64,000 bases of DNA from Chamaecrista fasciculata (GCA_003254925.1 QANZ01029088.1:360256-424255), one strand, 5' to 3'. Counted from the stretch's first letter, positions 11,876-24,070 are shown. Made by a program: numbers and translations. Notes: generated by a model from the letters alone, not told the origin.

Positions 11876-12707
11876 TTCTGTATAAAGAAACAATAAATTA
11901 TTATATCCAGAAGCAAAAACCACTCTGTCAAAAAATTTTCACACTACACACCAATGAACTTAATGTTTAAATCAAGAAAACAGAAAGACTAGTCTAAGAC
12001 TCCAAGATATTGCACCAGAACCCCAAAGTCCAATGTATGATAATTAGGAAACCCATGAAAAGTATCATAGAAATTCCCCATGTCCTCGCATCATCTAATT
12101 CATTTAACCCAGAAATAAACTTCATCATCACTTTTAGCCGTAGGCAATAAAAGTTTCGTTTATGGTGGTTAAGGTGAAATGCAAGTCCAACCAAACATAA
12201 TAATCAGCCCCTGGCATATGTGAAACAAATTCTTCACCCTCAGTTATAAACTACAAAAATTAAAATGCTAATTTGACCATTCACCGTCTTAGCAAGTTTT
12301 CAGACAGTTTGATTCCTTAAGTTCATAGCTGGTTTCCGTTCTTTTCCTTTCTCAGAAAGCTCCTCTCAGTTCCCAAAAGAACAAGAGGGAACAAAATAGA
12401 CCCATTAGAAGGAACAATTGATATTAATAAAGAAACTATAGCTTCAACTTCAACCACTGTGGAACACTAGTTAAAAGCCAAAATAAAAAAACATGCAGTT
12501 TTAGATCAGCATTACCCTACTCAGTAAAATGAACTAATCTCGAGAGACAAACAGAAATCTTCAATCGGTTAAACCAAAACCCATAAAATTGTGGAAATCC
12601 CAGATGAGGATTGCAGATTACACATCCGAACTTGATCGCTTCCTGTTAATTTTCGAAGCACCGAAACAGAAACGAAGAAGTGAAAGAAGCAGAAATTAAA
12701 ACCGTAC

Positions 12708-12840
12708 CTTGCGAAGTTAGAGGAAATTAGAGGAAGCAGAAGAGAGAAAGTGAGAGCGCGCGAGAGAGAGAGAAGTGAAAATCTGAAATTGCAGAAGCTG
12801 ATTACTGATTAGATTGAAGTATTGGGAGAATTGGCGCTAA
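12708..12840 (-). promoter_or_regulatory. Arginase 5' leader exon and promoter-proximal region
   Basis: On the minus strand a CT-rich leader (TCTCTCTCTCGCGCGCTCTC type) ends at CGCAAG|GTACGG (12708/12707). The matching acceptor, TACAG|AAATG, lies at 11879/11878, three bases before the start codon. The 5' UTR therefore holds an intron of about 830 bp, a type that often boosts expression in plants. The transcription start itself is not visible. Confidence 0.7.
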
Positions 12841-13087
12841 TTACTAAATAGGAAAAGGACATGCAGTATTACAGTGTGTGTGAGTGTCAGAAATTGGAGT
12901 ATGTTTACAGCTATTTTAATTCTAAAGCGTGGGGTGGATAGGATTAATTAATAAATTAATGTTTAATAAATGAAAAGGATTTGGGACTTTGGGTACCCTA
13001 ACATTCTTTTTTTTTTTTTTTGTAAATACCTTAACATTCTTTTCCAGCTTCCTCCAATAGGACAACAATTTGATAAAAAAAAAAAAA

Positions 13088-13945
13088 ATTCAAAATGCAC
13101 ATACACCTTTAAGTTTTAGGTGGAGTGCACAAAACACCTCTGAATTTTCAATTTGTGCAAATAATACCCTTAAGTGCCACATTAGTGAGGGTATAATAGT
13201 AATTTTATAAAAAATCTAGGTAAAAGTCTTATTTTAGTCCCTCAAATTTGCTCAAAATTTTGTTTTGGTCCCTCAAATTTTCAAAAATTTCTACCCTTAC
13301 TCCCTCTCCAATTTTCATCTAATTTTTCTGTTAACTAAAAGAAAAAATTGGTATAAATTCCATAGAAGTTTTATTTTTTTTAATTAAGGTCATTTCTTTA
13401 TATAATAGGACCCAAATAGGCAGCCTTCTTTTTTTAATATGACATATATATTGAATTAATTGAAGAAGGAAGATGAAGAAGACAATGGAGATCCATTGTC
13501 GACAAGTGAAGGAAGAAGAGGAAGAGGTTTCTTTTTTTTTTTGGCTAAAATTGTTTTGAATCCTAATTTATTTATTTTTTCTTATATTTTGGTCCTATTA
13601 TATAAAGAAAGGACCTTAATTAAAAAAATAAAACTTTTATGGAATTTAAACCAAGTTTTTCTTTTAGTTAACAGAAAAATTAGATGAAAATCGGAGAGGG
13701 ACTAAGGGTAGAAATTTTTGAAAATTTGAGGGACCAAAACGAAATTTTGAGCAAACTTGAGGGACTAAAATAAGACTTTGACCTAGATTTTTTATAAAAT
13801 TACTATTATACCCTCACTAATGTGGCACTTAAGGGTGTTATTTGCACAAATTGAAAATTCAGGGGTCCTACTTGCACAAATTGAAAACTCATGGGTATTA
13901 TGTGCACCTAACCTAAAACTCAGGGAGTGTTTGTGCATTTTGACC
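13088..13945. mobile_element. Long-TIR element, about 860 bp
   Basis: The two ends are inverted copies of each other for more than 300 bp (from TCAAAATGCACATACACC on the left and TTTGTGCATTTTGA on the right, through GTGCCACATTAGTGAGGGTATAA and TTTAGTCCCTCAAATTTGCTC). The interior is only about 160 bp. An A-rich flank (ATAAAAAAA) on both sides could be a 9-bp duplication blurred by slippage. Structure and terminal words fit the Mutator-type MITEs of the window. Confidence 0.75.
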
Positions 13946-14033
13946 ATAAAAAAAATTAGCCAAGTAATTTATGATTACTTTTGTAAAACAATTAATCATA
14001 ATTCAAATTTATAATTGATTTGGATCATCTGCA

Positions 14034-14182
14034 TTTTTTTTTTATTAAATTATGGGTTTTGTCCGCCTATCCGTGTAACGGTCTAGGCGAAGACTAATCT
14101 CATTCGGGCCTCAGAGACGATACGGTCAGAGCCCTCTCAACAATGTCGACTCTAGGGATCGAACCTGGGTCCTCTCCTTAGG
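14034..14182 (-). mobile_element. SINE copy (5'-truncated), family 1
   Basis: On the minus strand a Pol III B box (GGTTCGATCCC) is followed by a body containing GAGTCGACATTGTTGAGAGG and a terminal A run (T run at 14034-14043 on the plus strand). A second, more complete copy is at about 39085-39240. The A-box part is missing here. Confidence 0.6.
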
Positions 14183-14189
14183 ATGAATC

Positions 14190-16960
14190 ATCTTTATTTT
14201 ATACTCTATATTTTATGCGCATCTTAGAGAGAAGTAAAGAAAGAAAGAAAGGGTCTCACGACTCTTTCTATTTTTCTTTTTATCTCTCTAAATGCACAAA
14301 AAGAAATGTAGACAATTAAAATGTAGAGGATTCATCTCAAAAATTATATCTCAGATGGACCAAAGACATTTAAAATTGAACCAAATAAATTAGAATGAAT
14401 TAAATCGATCTAAACTAAAATAAAATCAAATCAAATTAATAAATAAATGGTTTGATTTGGTTTAATTTAAACTCGTTGTTTTTTTTAAATGGTTCGGATT
14501 GGACTTCATACAAAACAAACCAAATTGTTAGTACTTTTATTTTTTTTTCACCTCATAATTTCGTTACTAATCAAACACATGATATCGAATATTGAGAAAA
14601 TATTTATCATTTAAAAATTGTTATGTACTAATTAATAATTTTAATTAAGAAGTAAAACATCATTTTATTTCTCAAAATATAGTACAAATATTAGTATAGT
14701 ACACAATATACTATAACCCTAAGAGGTTATATTTTTACTTAAATTGACAATATGTTTTTTTATTGGTATATTAGTAAATTTTTGAAAATAATTATACATG
14801 ATGTTTATTACTATATCAATGTCAAAATTAATGATATTTAAATTCCAAATCGTTCAAACCAAATCACTAAAACTATCTTTTCATTAGTTAGATTTGATAA
14901 ATTTTTTCAAAGTACATTTAATTTTTTTCCATATCAATACAAGCGAATCGTAAGTTAGAGAATCGAGGTAGTTCTTCTTTAGTCTATCCAATAAATAATA
15001 ATCAAACTTTAAGAAAGCCCAGTCCAATTCTTGAGGTGAGCACTCCTCCTCCTAAATCCCAAATTTATTTCATTGGGCCAACCCCCGTATAATCTATCTC
15101 GTTGTATCATTTTTGTAAAAAATAAATAAAGTATTTCACATTGTAAATGTCTTCGACAAAAAAAATTAAAAATTCTAAATGTCAAATTTTACAGAAACTT
15201 GACAAAATAAATATTGGAATTTTCTTTATTATTAATAAAAATATCAGAAACTTGAAGGACTTCAATAAGGCCTTGTGACCTCGCCCGTTATAAAACGATC
15301 AAATAATCGGAATTTATGCACTAAAGTAGTGTAATTCGGGTCGTTTCTCTTGAAAAGCTTTCTTTGATAGTTTAGTGATAAGTAGTGCAAAATTCTTACT
15401 AACTAGGTAAAAGCAATGAAAAGTTCTTGATTGTTTTCTAACAACTAATGCAACAATTAAACAAAGCAATAAATCTTTTTGTAATTTTTGTTTATAAGGA
15501 CTAAAATGAAATCTAATGATAAAATGATAACAAGAGATAAACAAGTTAAACAACTCTGAGAAAACACCCGTTGGAATAATCAAGTTTGGCCATCATCACT
15601 TCAAAATGATATGAGAGATATCTTATACAAGCTCATCCTAAGATAGTCCCTAACCAAGAGACTTAGACTCTTGACTCAATCATAAAACTATCTCAACCAA
15701 GACAATTTCACAATTTAACCAAAAATCTCATTCCATTGATGATAAACTTAGATTGAGAGTCACTCAACTCTACAATTGCAACCATTTTTTAGAGATAATC
15801 ACACACTAATAATAATCAACAAGAATCAAACTCAACTCAAGTAATTACAATCAAGTGTGAATGGAAATATTGTTCCTAACCCTCAATGTAAAGTCAAGCA
15901 TTCATAATTACATCAAAGTTCATCTCCTAAACCATAGAGAGAAGAAACCTAGAAATAACTAAGAAAAGTGTAAGAAAACTCCCTCCAATAAAAAACAAAG
16001 CTCTAGCCTCCCTTGATTATTCTCCGAGCATGAAGATTCAACTGCTCATGGTGAAGAAATGAGCTCCACCAAGCTCAAACCCAAGCCAAACAGCCATAGT
16101 CACCAAGGAGAAGCTTAAAAGTGATGAAAATGGTAAAGAAAAGAGAGGAAAATAGTGGAGGACGTTGGTGTAGATTTGCCTAATGAGAAAAACAACCCTT
16201 GGATTTAGAATTTAGTTTATTTTCGAGGTGGATAAGGTTGGGCTGGGTCACACATCCAAAAGATGGGCTTGGACTCTTGAAAACAAAATTTTGCACGAAA
16301 TCTCGCCAGTTAGACATCTGGCGAGGTAACTGGCGAGGACAGAAAATCAACAAGCAACACATCTAGCATAAATCCGGCTCAGTTTCTCACATCCTCGGCT
16401 CTTCTTTAAAATTCCAAAGCTTAGGACCTGATCCAAAAACACCGAAGACTACGCGATTTCTCAAGATTAAATAATTTATAGATATAAACACGATAAAATC
16501 ACATAATCAACTAAAAATTAGTTCAACTAAACTTTAAACCTTAAATACCACATTCTATCATAAAAGAATAGGTATACAATTGACTCTTAAATGGATATAA
16601 AATGCCCCAAAATAACATAAAAAAGCACCATAAAATATAGATAGATCACCTTGCTAGGGTAACAAGTGGAAACTCTCCAACAAAGGGCACAATTTGCAAA
16701 TCCAACAAGACAGGGGTAATAATTGGACAATATATATGACCTTCAATAATACTTTTTTACACCATTGATATGGATCACATAAATACACGCACCAACAAAA
16801 TTAAAATTTTGCAAGTATTAAAGTTAAAATTGACAATCCATAAAAAAAGAAGTTAAAATTGACAAATAAAAAAAAGGACAAATAATTAAAATAAAATTCT
16901 TTAATTTGATGACCTAAAAAACTCAAAACCCTTTTTATTTAAAAAAAAAGTGAAATTAAT
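14190..16960. other. Intergenic, unclassified repeat remnants
   Basis: No supported gene. 15290-16680 contains phrases such as GTGTAATTCGGGTCGTTTCTC and TGGCGAGGTAACTGGCGAGG that look like retroelement leader or UTR sequence, but neither ends nor coding domains were found. 14380-14960 is AT-rich and featureless. Confidence 0.4.
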
Positions 16961-16968
16961 CCTTAATC

Positions 16969-17459
16969 CAGTGATGTGAAAACCGGACCGGATCGGCCGG
17001 TCGGACCGGTTGGACCGCTACCCGAAGACACAAGCGAGTTGGTTCAACCATTTGAACCGGAATGATGGTTGGACCGGAAATAACCGGCCAAGAACCGGAA
17101 AACCGGGTTCAACCGTTGGACCGGACCGGCGGTTCTCAATTTTTTTTACAAAAAATTGTTTTGAGCCTTGTAGGGATCGAACCCATGCCCTTTCTTCACA
17201 CTCCCAGTGCCTTTACCATCCCAACTGTGAGGCTCTGTTAGCTTTCTCTTACCAATTGTTTTACTTATCTAATAAATTAATAGATTTAATGCATCTCTTA
17301 GACCCAAAAAAAAAATATAGAGGGTTTATATTTAATATATTAAAAATAATTATTTATTGCGTCATCCGGTCCAAACATCCGGTCCGACCGATTCAACCGA
17401 TCCGACCGTGAACCGAACACTTGTCCGAGTCTTTGTCCGGTTCGGTTATGACAACACTG
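16969..17459. mobile_element. hAT-type MITE, 491 bp, perfect 8-bp TSD
   Basis: The termini CAGTGATGTGAAAACCGG and the complement of CAACACTG are CAGTG-type hAT ends. CCTTAATC lies directly outside both ends (16961-16968 and 17460-17467). The sub-ends are full of CCGGT/ACCGG words. The interior carries a tRNA-like sequence. Confidence 0.88.
17163..17235 (-). other. tRNA-like relic (73 nt) inside an hAT MITE
   Basis: Read on the minus strand, the segment starts GAGCCTC and ends AAGGCTC, which pair at 6 of 7 acceptor positions. It has an A-box-like TTGGGATGGTAAAGGC, a perfect B box (GGTTCGATCCC) and a TTCGATC T-loop at the right place, with 4 of 5 T-stem pairs if G-T is counted. The length of 73 nt is that of a tRNA. 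No normal anticodon arm forms, so it is not a working tRNA; it is a decayed tRNA or SINE head. Confidence 0.45.
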
Positions 17460-17651
17460 CCTTAATCATACTGTGTGACGATCATGTGCGCCTCAAGCTC
17501 AAAGTCTTCTCATAAGTAATATAATTAATTATAAATAAATAAATAAATAGTAATGCTTAATCATCATTAGAAGGGAGGCATTGCTAATATCATTATCTAA
17601 CTAGGACAAGGAAGATCTTCTCAAACAAGCACTACTCACTATTTTATTATA

Positions 17652-18901
17652 GGCCAAAGTCTTATTTTGGTCCCTCAGTTATGCTCAATTTTTCAAATTG
17701 GCCCCTCAGTTTTTTAAAAATTGGCACAATTGGTCCCTCAAACGTTTTCCATCTATTTTCCGTTAAAAAAAAGGCAAAACTAATTTTTAACTCCTAAAAA
17801 TTTGAATTTTTTGCATTAAAGACTTTTTTTTTCATAATAAAACCAAAATGTAAGAAAGAAGAAATAACTGAGGTGTTTTAATTTATTTCACACAAAAAAG
17901 AGAACTTCTCTCTCTCCCTCTCAACCAAAATTGTGTTCAAAATAACATTCAAGGAATCACAAAGCTTGTGATTCGTCGTCTGGCTCGAAGAGGAGGCGTT
18001 AAGAGGATAAGCGGTCTCATCTACAAAGAAACTCGCAACATCTTAAAGATTTTTCTTGAGAATGTGATTCGCGATACCGTTACCTATACAGAGCATGCTC
18101 GAAGAAAGACTATCACAGCGATGGATGTTGTTTACGCTCTTAAGAGGCAGGGAAGGACTTTGTACAAATTCGGTGGTTGATTTTGTTTGTTTTAGGGTTC
18201 TTATTTTAGGGATTATGGATTTCTGTTTGTAAATGTTGGTCTGGTTAGATGTTATTGTGGCCAAATTGTAGAAATGTAATCCTAGATCTGTTTTTGAGAT
18301 GTTTTAGGTTCTATACTTTTGATTTAGCTCCGTTTATGTATATCCATGCTCTGGATTTTAATTATATGAATGATAGAATGGTGAAGAGCATTTAATTTAA
18401 ATTCATGCGCGTTTTTGGGTTCTTCAACTTTTAAATTTCAAATTCGCAAATGGTTTTGGAGATGATAAGAACAAAATTTGTTCTTTCCATTGATTTCAAT
18501 TACAATCAATTGAATTGCACTTTCAATTCGTAAGCATGTCTGCATTTTCTATCCTCTCCATCTTTGTATTGCTTTTAAGCTCAAATTGTTCTTGATTTAC
18601 AACTAAACACTGAGAAGTGAGAACCAGTTTGAAAATCTGCTAACTGACATGAGAGAGAGGTTGTCTTTTTTGTGTGAAATAAACTAAAAGAAAAAAAAGT
18701 CTTTAATGCAAAAAATTCAAACTTTTAGAAGTTAAAAAATTAATTTTGTTTTTTTTTTTTACGGATAAATTGATGGAAAACGTTTGAGGGACCAACTGTG
18801 CCAAGTTTTGGAAAACTGAGGGACCAATATGGAATGAAAAATAACTGAAAGACCAATTTGGAACATTGAACATAACTAAGGACCAAAATAGGATTTTGGC
18901 C
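17652..18901. mobile_element. TIR element carrying a histone H4 fragment (Pack-type)
   Basis: The ends GGCCAAAGTCTTATTTTGG and CCAAAATAGGATTTTGGCC are inverted. The TIRs continue for about 250-265 bp on each side (17652 to about 17920; about 18648 to 18901), including GGTCCCTCAAACGTTTTCCAT and GCATTAAAGACTTTTTTTT. Between them lie histone H4 coding sequence and what looks like its 3' flank. I found no target duplication, so placing it with Mutator-like Pack elements rests on TIR length and likeness to neighbours that have 9-bp duplications. Confidence 0.75.
17944..18180 (+). pseudogene. Histone H4 fragment (lacks N-terminal tail)
   Basis: Homology to H4 starts at NIQGITK (about residue 25 of the 102-aa protein) and runs to the C terminus ([11 protein letters not shown]). 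The N-terminal tail with its acetylated lysines is absent, and no in-frame ATG precedes the homology. Changes at normally invariant sites include PA to LV before [17 protein letters not shown] to [14 protein letters not shown] to RDTVTY and GFGG to KFGG. H4 is among the most conserved proteins known, so this many changes in 78 residues mean relaxed selection. It lies exactly between the arms of a TIR element and is best explained as transposon-captured gene sequence. A role as a functional variant is unlikely. Confidence 0.85.
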
Positions 18902-19029
18902 TTATGTCTCTCTGATTATTTGCTTTTTATCAAATATTAAAGGTTTGATTATTGATTTTGAATATAAATTAATCTTAAATCTTTAAGTCATTTATCCTAT
19001 CTTTTGAGGTGGATACAAGTAAAAGAAAC

Positions 19030-19390
19030 GGTCAAAGTGTAAATTTGGTCTAGTTTCTTATCTTTTGTTGAGTTCTAATTTGGTTCTGTATCTTTTTTTT
19101 GTTACACTTTTGATTCATATCTTTGCAAAATGTCCCAATTTGGTCTCATATCTTTTTATCAAGTTGCAGAATTAGTCTCATATCTTTGTAAAAGGATCAA
19201 CTATTTTGTAAAAATATGAGATCACTTCTGCACCTGACCCAAAGATATAAGACCAAATCTGCAACAAAAAAGATATGAAACTAAATTGGGAACTGACTCA
19301 GAGATATGGGACTAAAAGTGCAGCAGCAAAATATATAGAACCAAATTGAAAACTCAACAAAAGATATGAAACCAAATTTACACTTTGACC
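19030..19390. mobile_element. TIR MITE of the GGTCAAAGTGTAAATTTGG type
   Basis: 361 bp. Starts GGTCAAAGTGTAAATTTGG and ends with the exact complement, CCAAATTTACACTTTGACC. The arms carry repeated TTTGGTCTCATATCTTT words. The 9-bp flanks are only weakly alike, so the duplication has decayed or was not formed. Confidence 0.75.
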
Positions 19391-19579
19391 AAAAAAGGAA
19401 AAACAATATAACACCTACGTAATAGTAAATTTCTCATTTATGAAGTGTAGTAGAGCGCGTACAAAAAGCCAAGCCAGCTAGAGCTAACTAGCATGGGATA
19501 CATAGATGATATTGATTTATCCATATAGTGAGAATGGACTTATTTCATATGCATGTAGAAACTAGAAACCAAAGCTAAA

Positions 19580-19582
19580 TGC

Positions 19583-19615
<33 letters not shown>

Positions 19616-19660
19616 TAGGTTGGATAGATTAGATAGATAGATGGATAGATAGATAAAGGG
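19580..19660. repeat. (AT)n and GATA-type microsatellites
   Basis: An AT run at about 19583-19608 and, nearby, an AGATAGAT(GG)ATAGATAGAT tract at about 19630-19656. Confidence 0.85.
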
Positions 19661-19737
19661 GTTTTATTTAATTAGGTAATATTAAGAGTACGTATTAGTA
19701 CGTGCATGCATGGCTCAATAATTAATTCTAAAATTAA

Positions 19738-21496
19738 TTAGCATGCTTTAATGCACACACACTTGAAGCCTTTGCAATCACCACCGAGTAAGCCTTCTCC
19801 TCTTCTGCAGAGATACTCACATTGCTGTTTCCCACTGGACCCAATGCATGCACCTGAGAAGAACGCGCTTGGTTTCTCACATGTATTTCCCTCTGTCTTC
19901 CCCACCATTTCTTCTGCACCCATATAATTATTCTCTTAATTAATTACTCCTTTACATATCTATATCTATACTATTATATATATATATCTCAAGATCCTTC
20001 TATCGATGAAAAATAATTTAATTAAAAATTTAAAAAATAAATATATAAATTATGATGATTAGTTAATTGCATTAATGAGAAAGAGAAAGTAGTATATATG
20101 ATTAAGTAACTTTTCATAATTTTAAAATAAAAAAATTACAATTATAATAAAATAAAATTATAAAAAATTATATCTTATTCTAACAATTAATAAAATAATT
20201 TTTTTATTTTGAAATTATTATAATTATAAAATTTAAATTATATATATATAGACTATTAATGGAGAGGATGGGGAATGATATATACTATATAGAAAAAAGT
20301 GCACTTTTGGTTCTCGAATTTTGACAAAGGTTTTAATTTGGTCTCATAACTTTTTTTTGTTGCAGTTTTAGTCTCATAACTTTGGCGAAGGTCTCAATTT
20401 GGTCCTATAACTTTTTTTGTTGCAATTTTGGTCCCATTTTGAAAACGTCTCACCGTAAGTCCCAAGCTGATTTCCATCAATTATCTGACATACTAAGTTG
20501 GATGGGATGAATGGAAATCAGCTTGGGATCAACGGTGGGACGTTTTTAGAAGTTATGGGACCAAAATTGCAACAAAAAGAGTTATGGGACCAAATTGAGA
20601 CCTTTGCCAAAGTTATGGGACCAAAATTGCAATAAAAAAAGTTGTGAGACCAAATTGAAACCTTTATCAAAGTTATGGGACCAAAAGTACACTTTAACCT
20701 ACTATATATATATATATAAAACTATAGTCTATGAAATTAAAAATAAGAGAAAATTTACTATTTGGTCTCTCTTTCTTTACTAAGTTAAGAATTTAGTCCC
20801 TTATTTATTTTATATACATATTTGCGTGCCCGTTAGGGCACGCAAAGCCCCTAGTATATATATATATGGTGCTCAACACGATCTCCCAAGAGGCCAAGAA
20901 AAAGTATACTAATCACGAATTAGGATCAGTTTTTAATCAAACTCTTCAACTGAACCACTGTACTCTTCTTTTTCAATTCATCAATTAATTAATTACAATA
21001 ATCACTGATATTTTTGCATAATCCCTTCATAATTAATATGCAAAATAATTTTGCATGTTAAGATAATTATAGAATTTTATAAAGAAAAAATGACGATTTT
21101 TTCTTTTAAAAAAAATCTAGATCCAACTCATACTCAATTGTTGGTACGTTGTCTTGATTATATTATTATCATAATTCTACAAAACAAAGTTTAAGAAAAA
21201 AAAAAGAGAGTGAAATCCTTTAATTTTACAGTTCATCACCGCTTAATCGAAAGTTTTAAAAAAAATTCTTTCATATTATGTGTTTAATATTGAAAATTTT
21301 GAGATAAAGAACTTTAATTAAGTAAAAATAGTTTGTCATATTCTGTGTAATTAATATAAAATATAAATTATAAATAATCGTGAAAATTAAATTAAAGACA
21401 CGGTATTAATGGAGAAGGAGGTAGCTAGCTATACTTACGAGCAGCAAAGAGAACGATGAGGAGGAAGAGAAGGCCAGAAATTGATTTCCTCTCCAT
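19738..21496 (-). CDS. Plant defensin (gamma-thionin), 77 aa, 2 exons
   Basis: A secreted cysteine-rich antimicrobial peptide. Exon 1 (21496-21439) encodes the signal peptide MERKSISGLLFLLIVLFAA. Exon 2 (19913-19738) encodes the mature domain beginning near NTCEKP and ending VCIKAC before TAA. The single intron (1525 bp, GTAAGT donor, GTGCAG acceptor) splits the end of the signal peptide, the standard place in plant defensins. Eight cysteines are present, with gaps 10-8-3-10-4-1-3. The usual pattern is about 10-5-3-9-6(to 8)-1-3, so the second loop is longer and the loop before the CxC motif shorter than usual. The GxC and CxC elements of the alpha-beta fold are kept. The intron houses a Mutator-type MITE at 20292-20699. 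Confidence 0.9.
20292..20699. mobile_element. Mutator-type MITE in the defensin intron, perfect 9-bp TSD
   Basis: 408 bp with imperfect TIRs (AAAGTGCACTTTTGGT against ACCAAAAGTACACTTT) and long arms made of CCATAACTTT/GGTCCC words. TACTATATA flanks both ends (20283-20291 and 20700-20708). No coding capacity. Confidence 0.85.
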
Positions 21497-21604
21497 GGCT
21501 ACTTCGTACTTCTAATTCAGACAATAGATAATAAGCAATTAATAAGTATCACAAATCTCAGTGTATATATTGTGGTGTGTGCCTAAACAAGAAGAAGGTT
21601 ATGG

Positions 21605-21613
21605 TATTTATAG
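21605..21613 (-). promoter_or_regulatory. TATA box of the defensin gene
   Basis: CTATAAATA on the minus strand, about 110 bp upstream of the start codon, a normal plant core-promoter spacing. Confidence 0.6.
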
Positions 21614-22009
21614 ATCGAGGCATTGAAGCTTTCAAAAGTACGTATATGTGACTGTGCTGCTCGCTTGGGCGTACGTGTATAATTTTCAGAGTGAGCTAGG
21701 TTTAGACGCAACCTCGTAACTCATCATCAGAGCAGATCGAGGAGAAGAATGAAGTCACTAATGTAATAATCGTGTTATATATAGAAAATGCGACTCTGAT
21801 TTTTTTTTTTTCTTTCAGGTATAGGTATTTTCTGTTTATTCGTATAATAGTTGAAGTGAAAACTAAGTTGGTAAACTTGGCCATCAAATATAACACATAT
21901 CGCTGTATAAAAAGAAAACACATATCCGGCCATTATATTATCCTATAAGGATATACATACATATATATAATATTGGATATTATAAAAGAAAGTAATATAT
22001 TCTTTATAA

Positions 22010-22395
22010 GCCAAAGTGTAAATTTGGTACCATATTTTTTTATTTAGTTTTCAATTTGATTTTGTATTTTTTTTTTACAATTTTGGTTTTATATCTTTAC
22101 AAAAAATTCTAATTTTAGTCTCATATATTTTAATCAAGTTGCAGAATTAGTCTTATATCTTTGCAGGATCAACCATTAGTTGATCCTTTTGTAAAGATAT
22201 GAGACCACTAATTAATTCTAAATCTGATCCAAAGGTATATGACCAATTCTACAATTAATTTAAATATATAAGACCAAATCTATAACAAAATAAGATATGA
22301 GATCAAATTGAGACCTAACCTAAAAATATGAAACTATAAGTAAAAAAAAAAATATGAGACCATGAAACTAAGTAAAAGATTCTTTAAATTTGACT
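22010..22395. mobile_element. Decayed TIR MITE, same type as 19030-19390
   Basis: Left end GCCAAAGTGTAAATTTGG and right end TTTAAATTTGACTATAAA are imperfectly inverted, with the repeated CATATCTTT words of its relatives. No clear duplication. Confidence 0.6.
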
Positions 22396-23310
22396 ATAAA
22401 GGAGAGAGATTCTCTATACATTATCTTATCAGGAGATTCTCTATACATTCTCTCTACACAGAATTTGATACTATTTTTACTTTCTTAAATAATAATTTAA
22501 GAAATCTGTGAACAAGATATTATTACTTTTATTATATTATTATTATTATGGCATCATAATTGTAGAAGTACGACTACGACGTCGTCTCTTGCTGGATAGT
22601 CAACACAGGGGGCCGATGGCATCAGAAATGCAGTCATGAATTACATAATCTGCAATTGTTTCCATTCTTCTGCCCTTATCCAAATATATATCTCTGTTAA
22701 TGGGTTTTGCATGTATTTAAATTTTAAATTGGGACCAATTTAAGATTTTAACATAGTATAAATACATAATGAGAAGTTATTCATTTAATATTTTTTCACT
22801 CTTTTTTAGAAAATATTAGATGATAGACTCTAAAATTATAGATAATAAATACAAATGCCTCAAAGGGCCAACCATTGAAAAAAAAAATAATTCATCAAGA
22901 TTAACACATATAGTGGCTCTGACTTTATTGCACTTGAATTTAAAACATAAGAGATATGACTAATTTCATGAAATGAATAGTCAACTTTGGAGCCTAATTT
23001 CAAGTTCGTCAAGAGTAACTCAGCTCTAATTTATTATAGTTAAACGTAAAACAAGAGACCTATAATCATATTTAATATTTAGGAATCAAAACAAACTGTT
23101 GAAAAATACTATGGACCAAAGTGAAATAGCAAAAATTTTAGGGATAAAAATAAAATTTTAAATAAATATTAAGAAACTAAAATGAGATTTTAACCAGTTA
23201 TAAGATAATTCTCCCACCAAAAGAAAAAATTATAAAATAATTCTTTTCCACACCAAGCTGATTTTATTTCTTTTGTCTTTTGAATTTTGATATGGATACA
23301 TCTTATATGA
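22396..23310. other. Intergenic, no gene seen
   Basis: AT-rich DNA with scattered fragments like GGACCAAAGTGAAATAG (about 23112) that recall the MITE arms, but no complete element. Confidence 0.5.
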
Positions 23311-23319
23311 ATAGGGTCC

Positions 23320-24070
23320 CTGACCCATTTTTATTCCATTATTTGTAATTCCCCCTCTTTTTCATCATCTTCATTCATTTTCGTCCCAAATCCTCAAAAT
23401 AAAATTGTAAAGTGTCCCAAAACTCTTTCAAACATTCCATTTTAGTCTTTAAAAATATTAAAACCTTAAACCATAAACCTTAAAACCCCAAACCCTAAAC
23501 CCTAAAAAAAGTCTAAGTTCAACAATTAGGTCATTGACCCCTTTCTATTCCATTATTCTCAATTCCCCCCTTTTTCATCATCTTCATTCATTTTAGTCTC
23601 AAATCCTCAAAATAAAATTTTAAAGTGTCTCAAAACTCTTTCAAACATTCTAATTTAGTCCTTAAAAATATTAAAACCCTTAAACCATAAACCCTAAAGC
23701 CTAAAAAATTGTCTAAGTTCAACAATTAAGTTCTTGACCCATTTTTATTCCATTATTCTCAATTCCCCCTTTTTTTCATCATCTTCATTCATTTTAGTCC
23801 CAAATTCTCAAAAAAAATTGTAAAGTATCCCAAAACTCTTTCAAACATTCCAATTTAATCCTTAAAAATATTAAAAATCTTAAACCCTAAACCTTAAACC
23901 CCTAAAACTTAATTTTTTTAATCTTAATCTTCATCTTCCCAATTTAATATAAATCTCTAGTTTTATTTTAATCCCTAAACCCCCTATTTTTTTTTCTTTT
24001 AATCATCTCCATTTTCATCTTCATCTTCATCTTCATCTTCATATTCATCATCTTTACCCCTAAACCCTAA
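23320..24070. repeat. Tandem repeat of about 200-230 bp with telomere-like motifs
   Basis: Three successive copies each contain CATTATTCTCAATTCCCCC, TTTTTCATCATCTTCATTCA, a TCCTCAAAATAAAATT block, and a run of AAACCCTAAACC words (the plant telomere repeat is TTTAGGG/CCCTAAA). The same unit forms the inner part of the left arm of the Mutator-type element at 48997-51168, so this is probably part of a related element. Confidence 0.75.

Noticed and set aside
11876-11923. Upstream ATG (MVFASGYNN...) as the arginase start
   Set aside because: It lies in the leader intron before a TACAG acceptor; family members start at the MS-type methionine used here.
17968-18180. Functional histone H4 gene or variant
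   Set aside because: No in-frame ATG, N-terminal tail missing, many changes at invariant sites, and enclosed by transposon arms.
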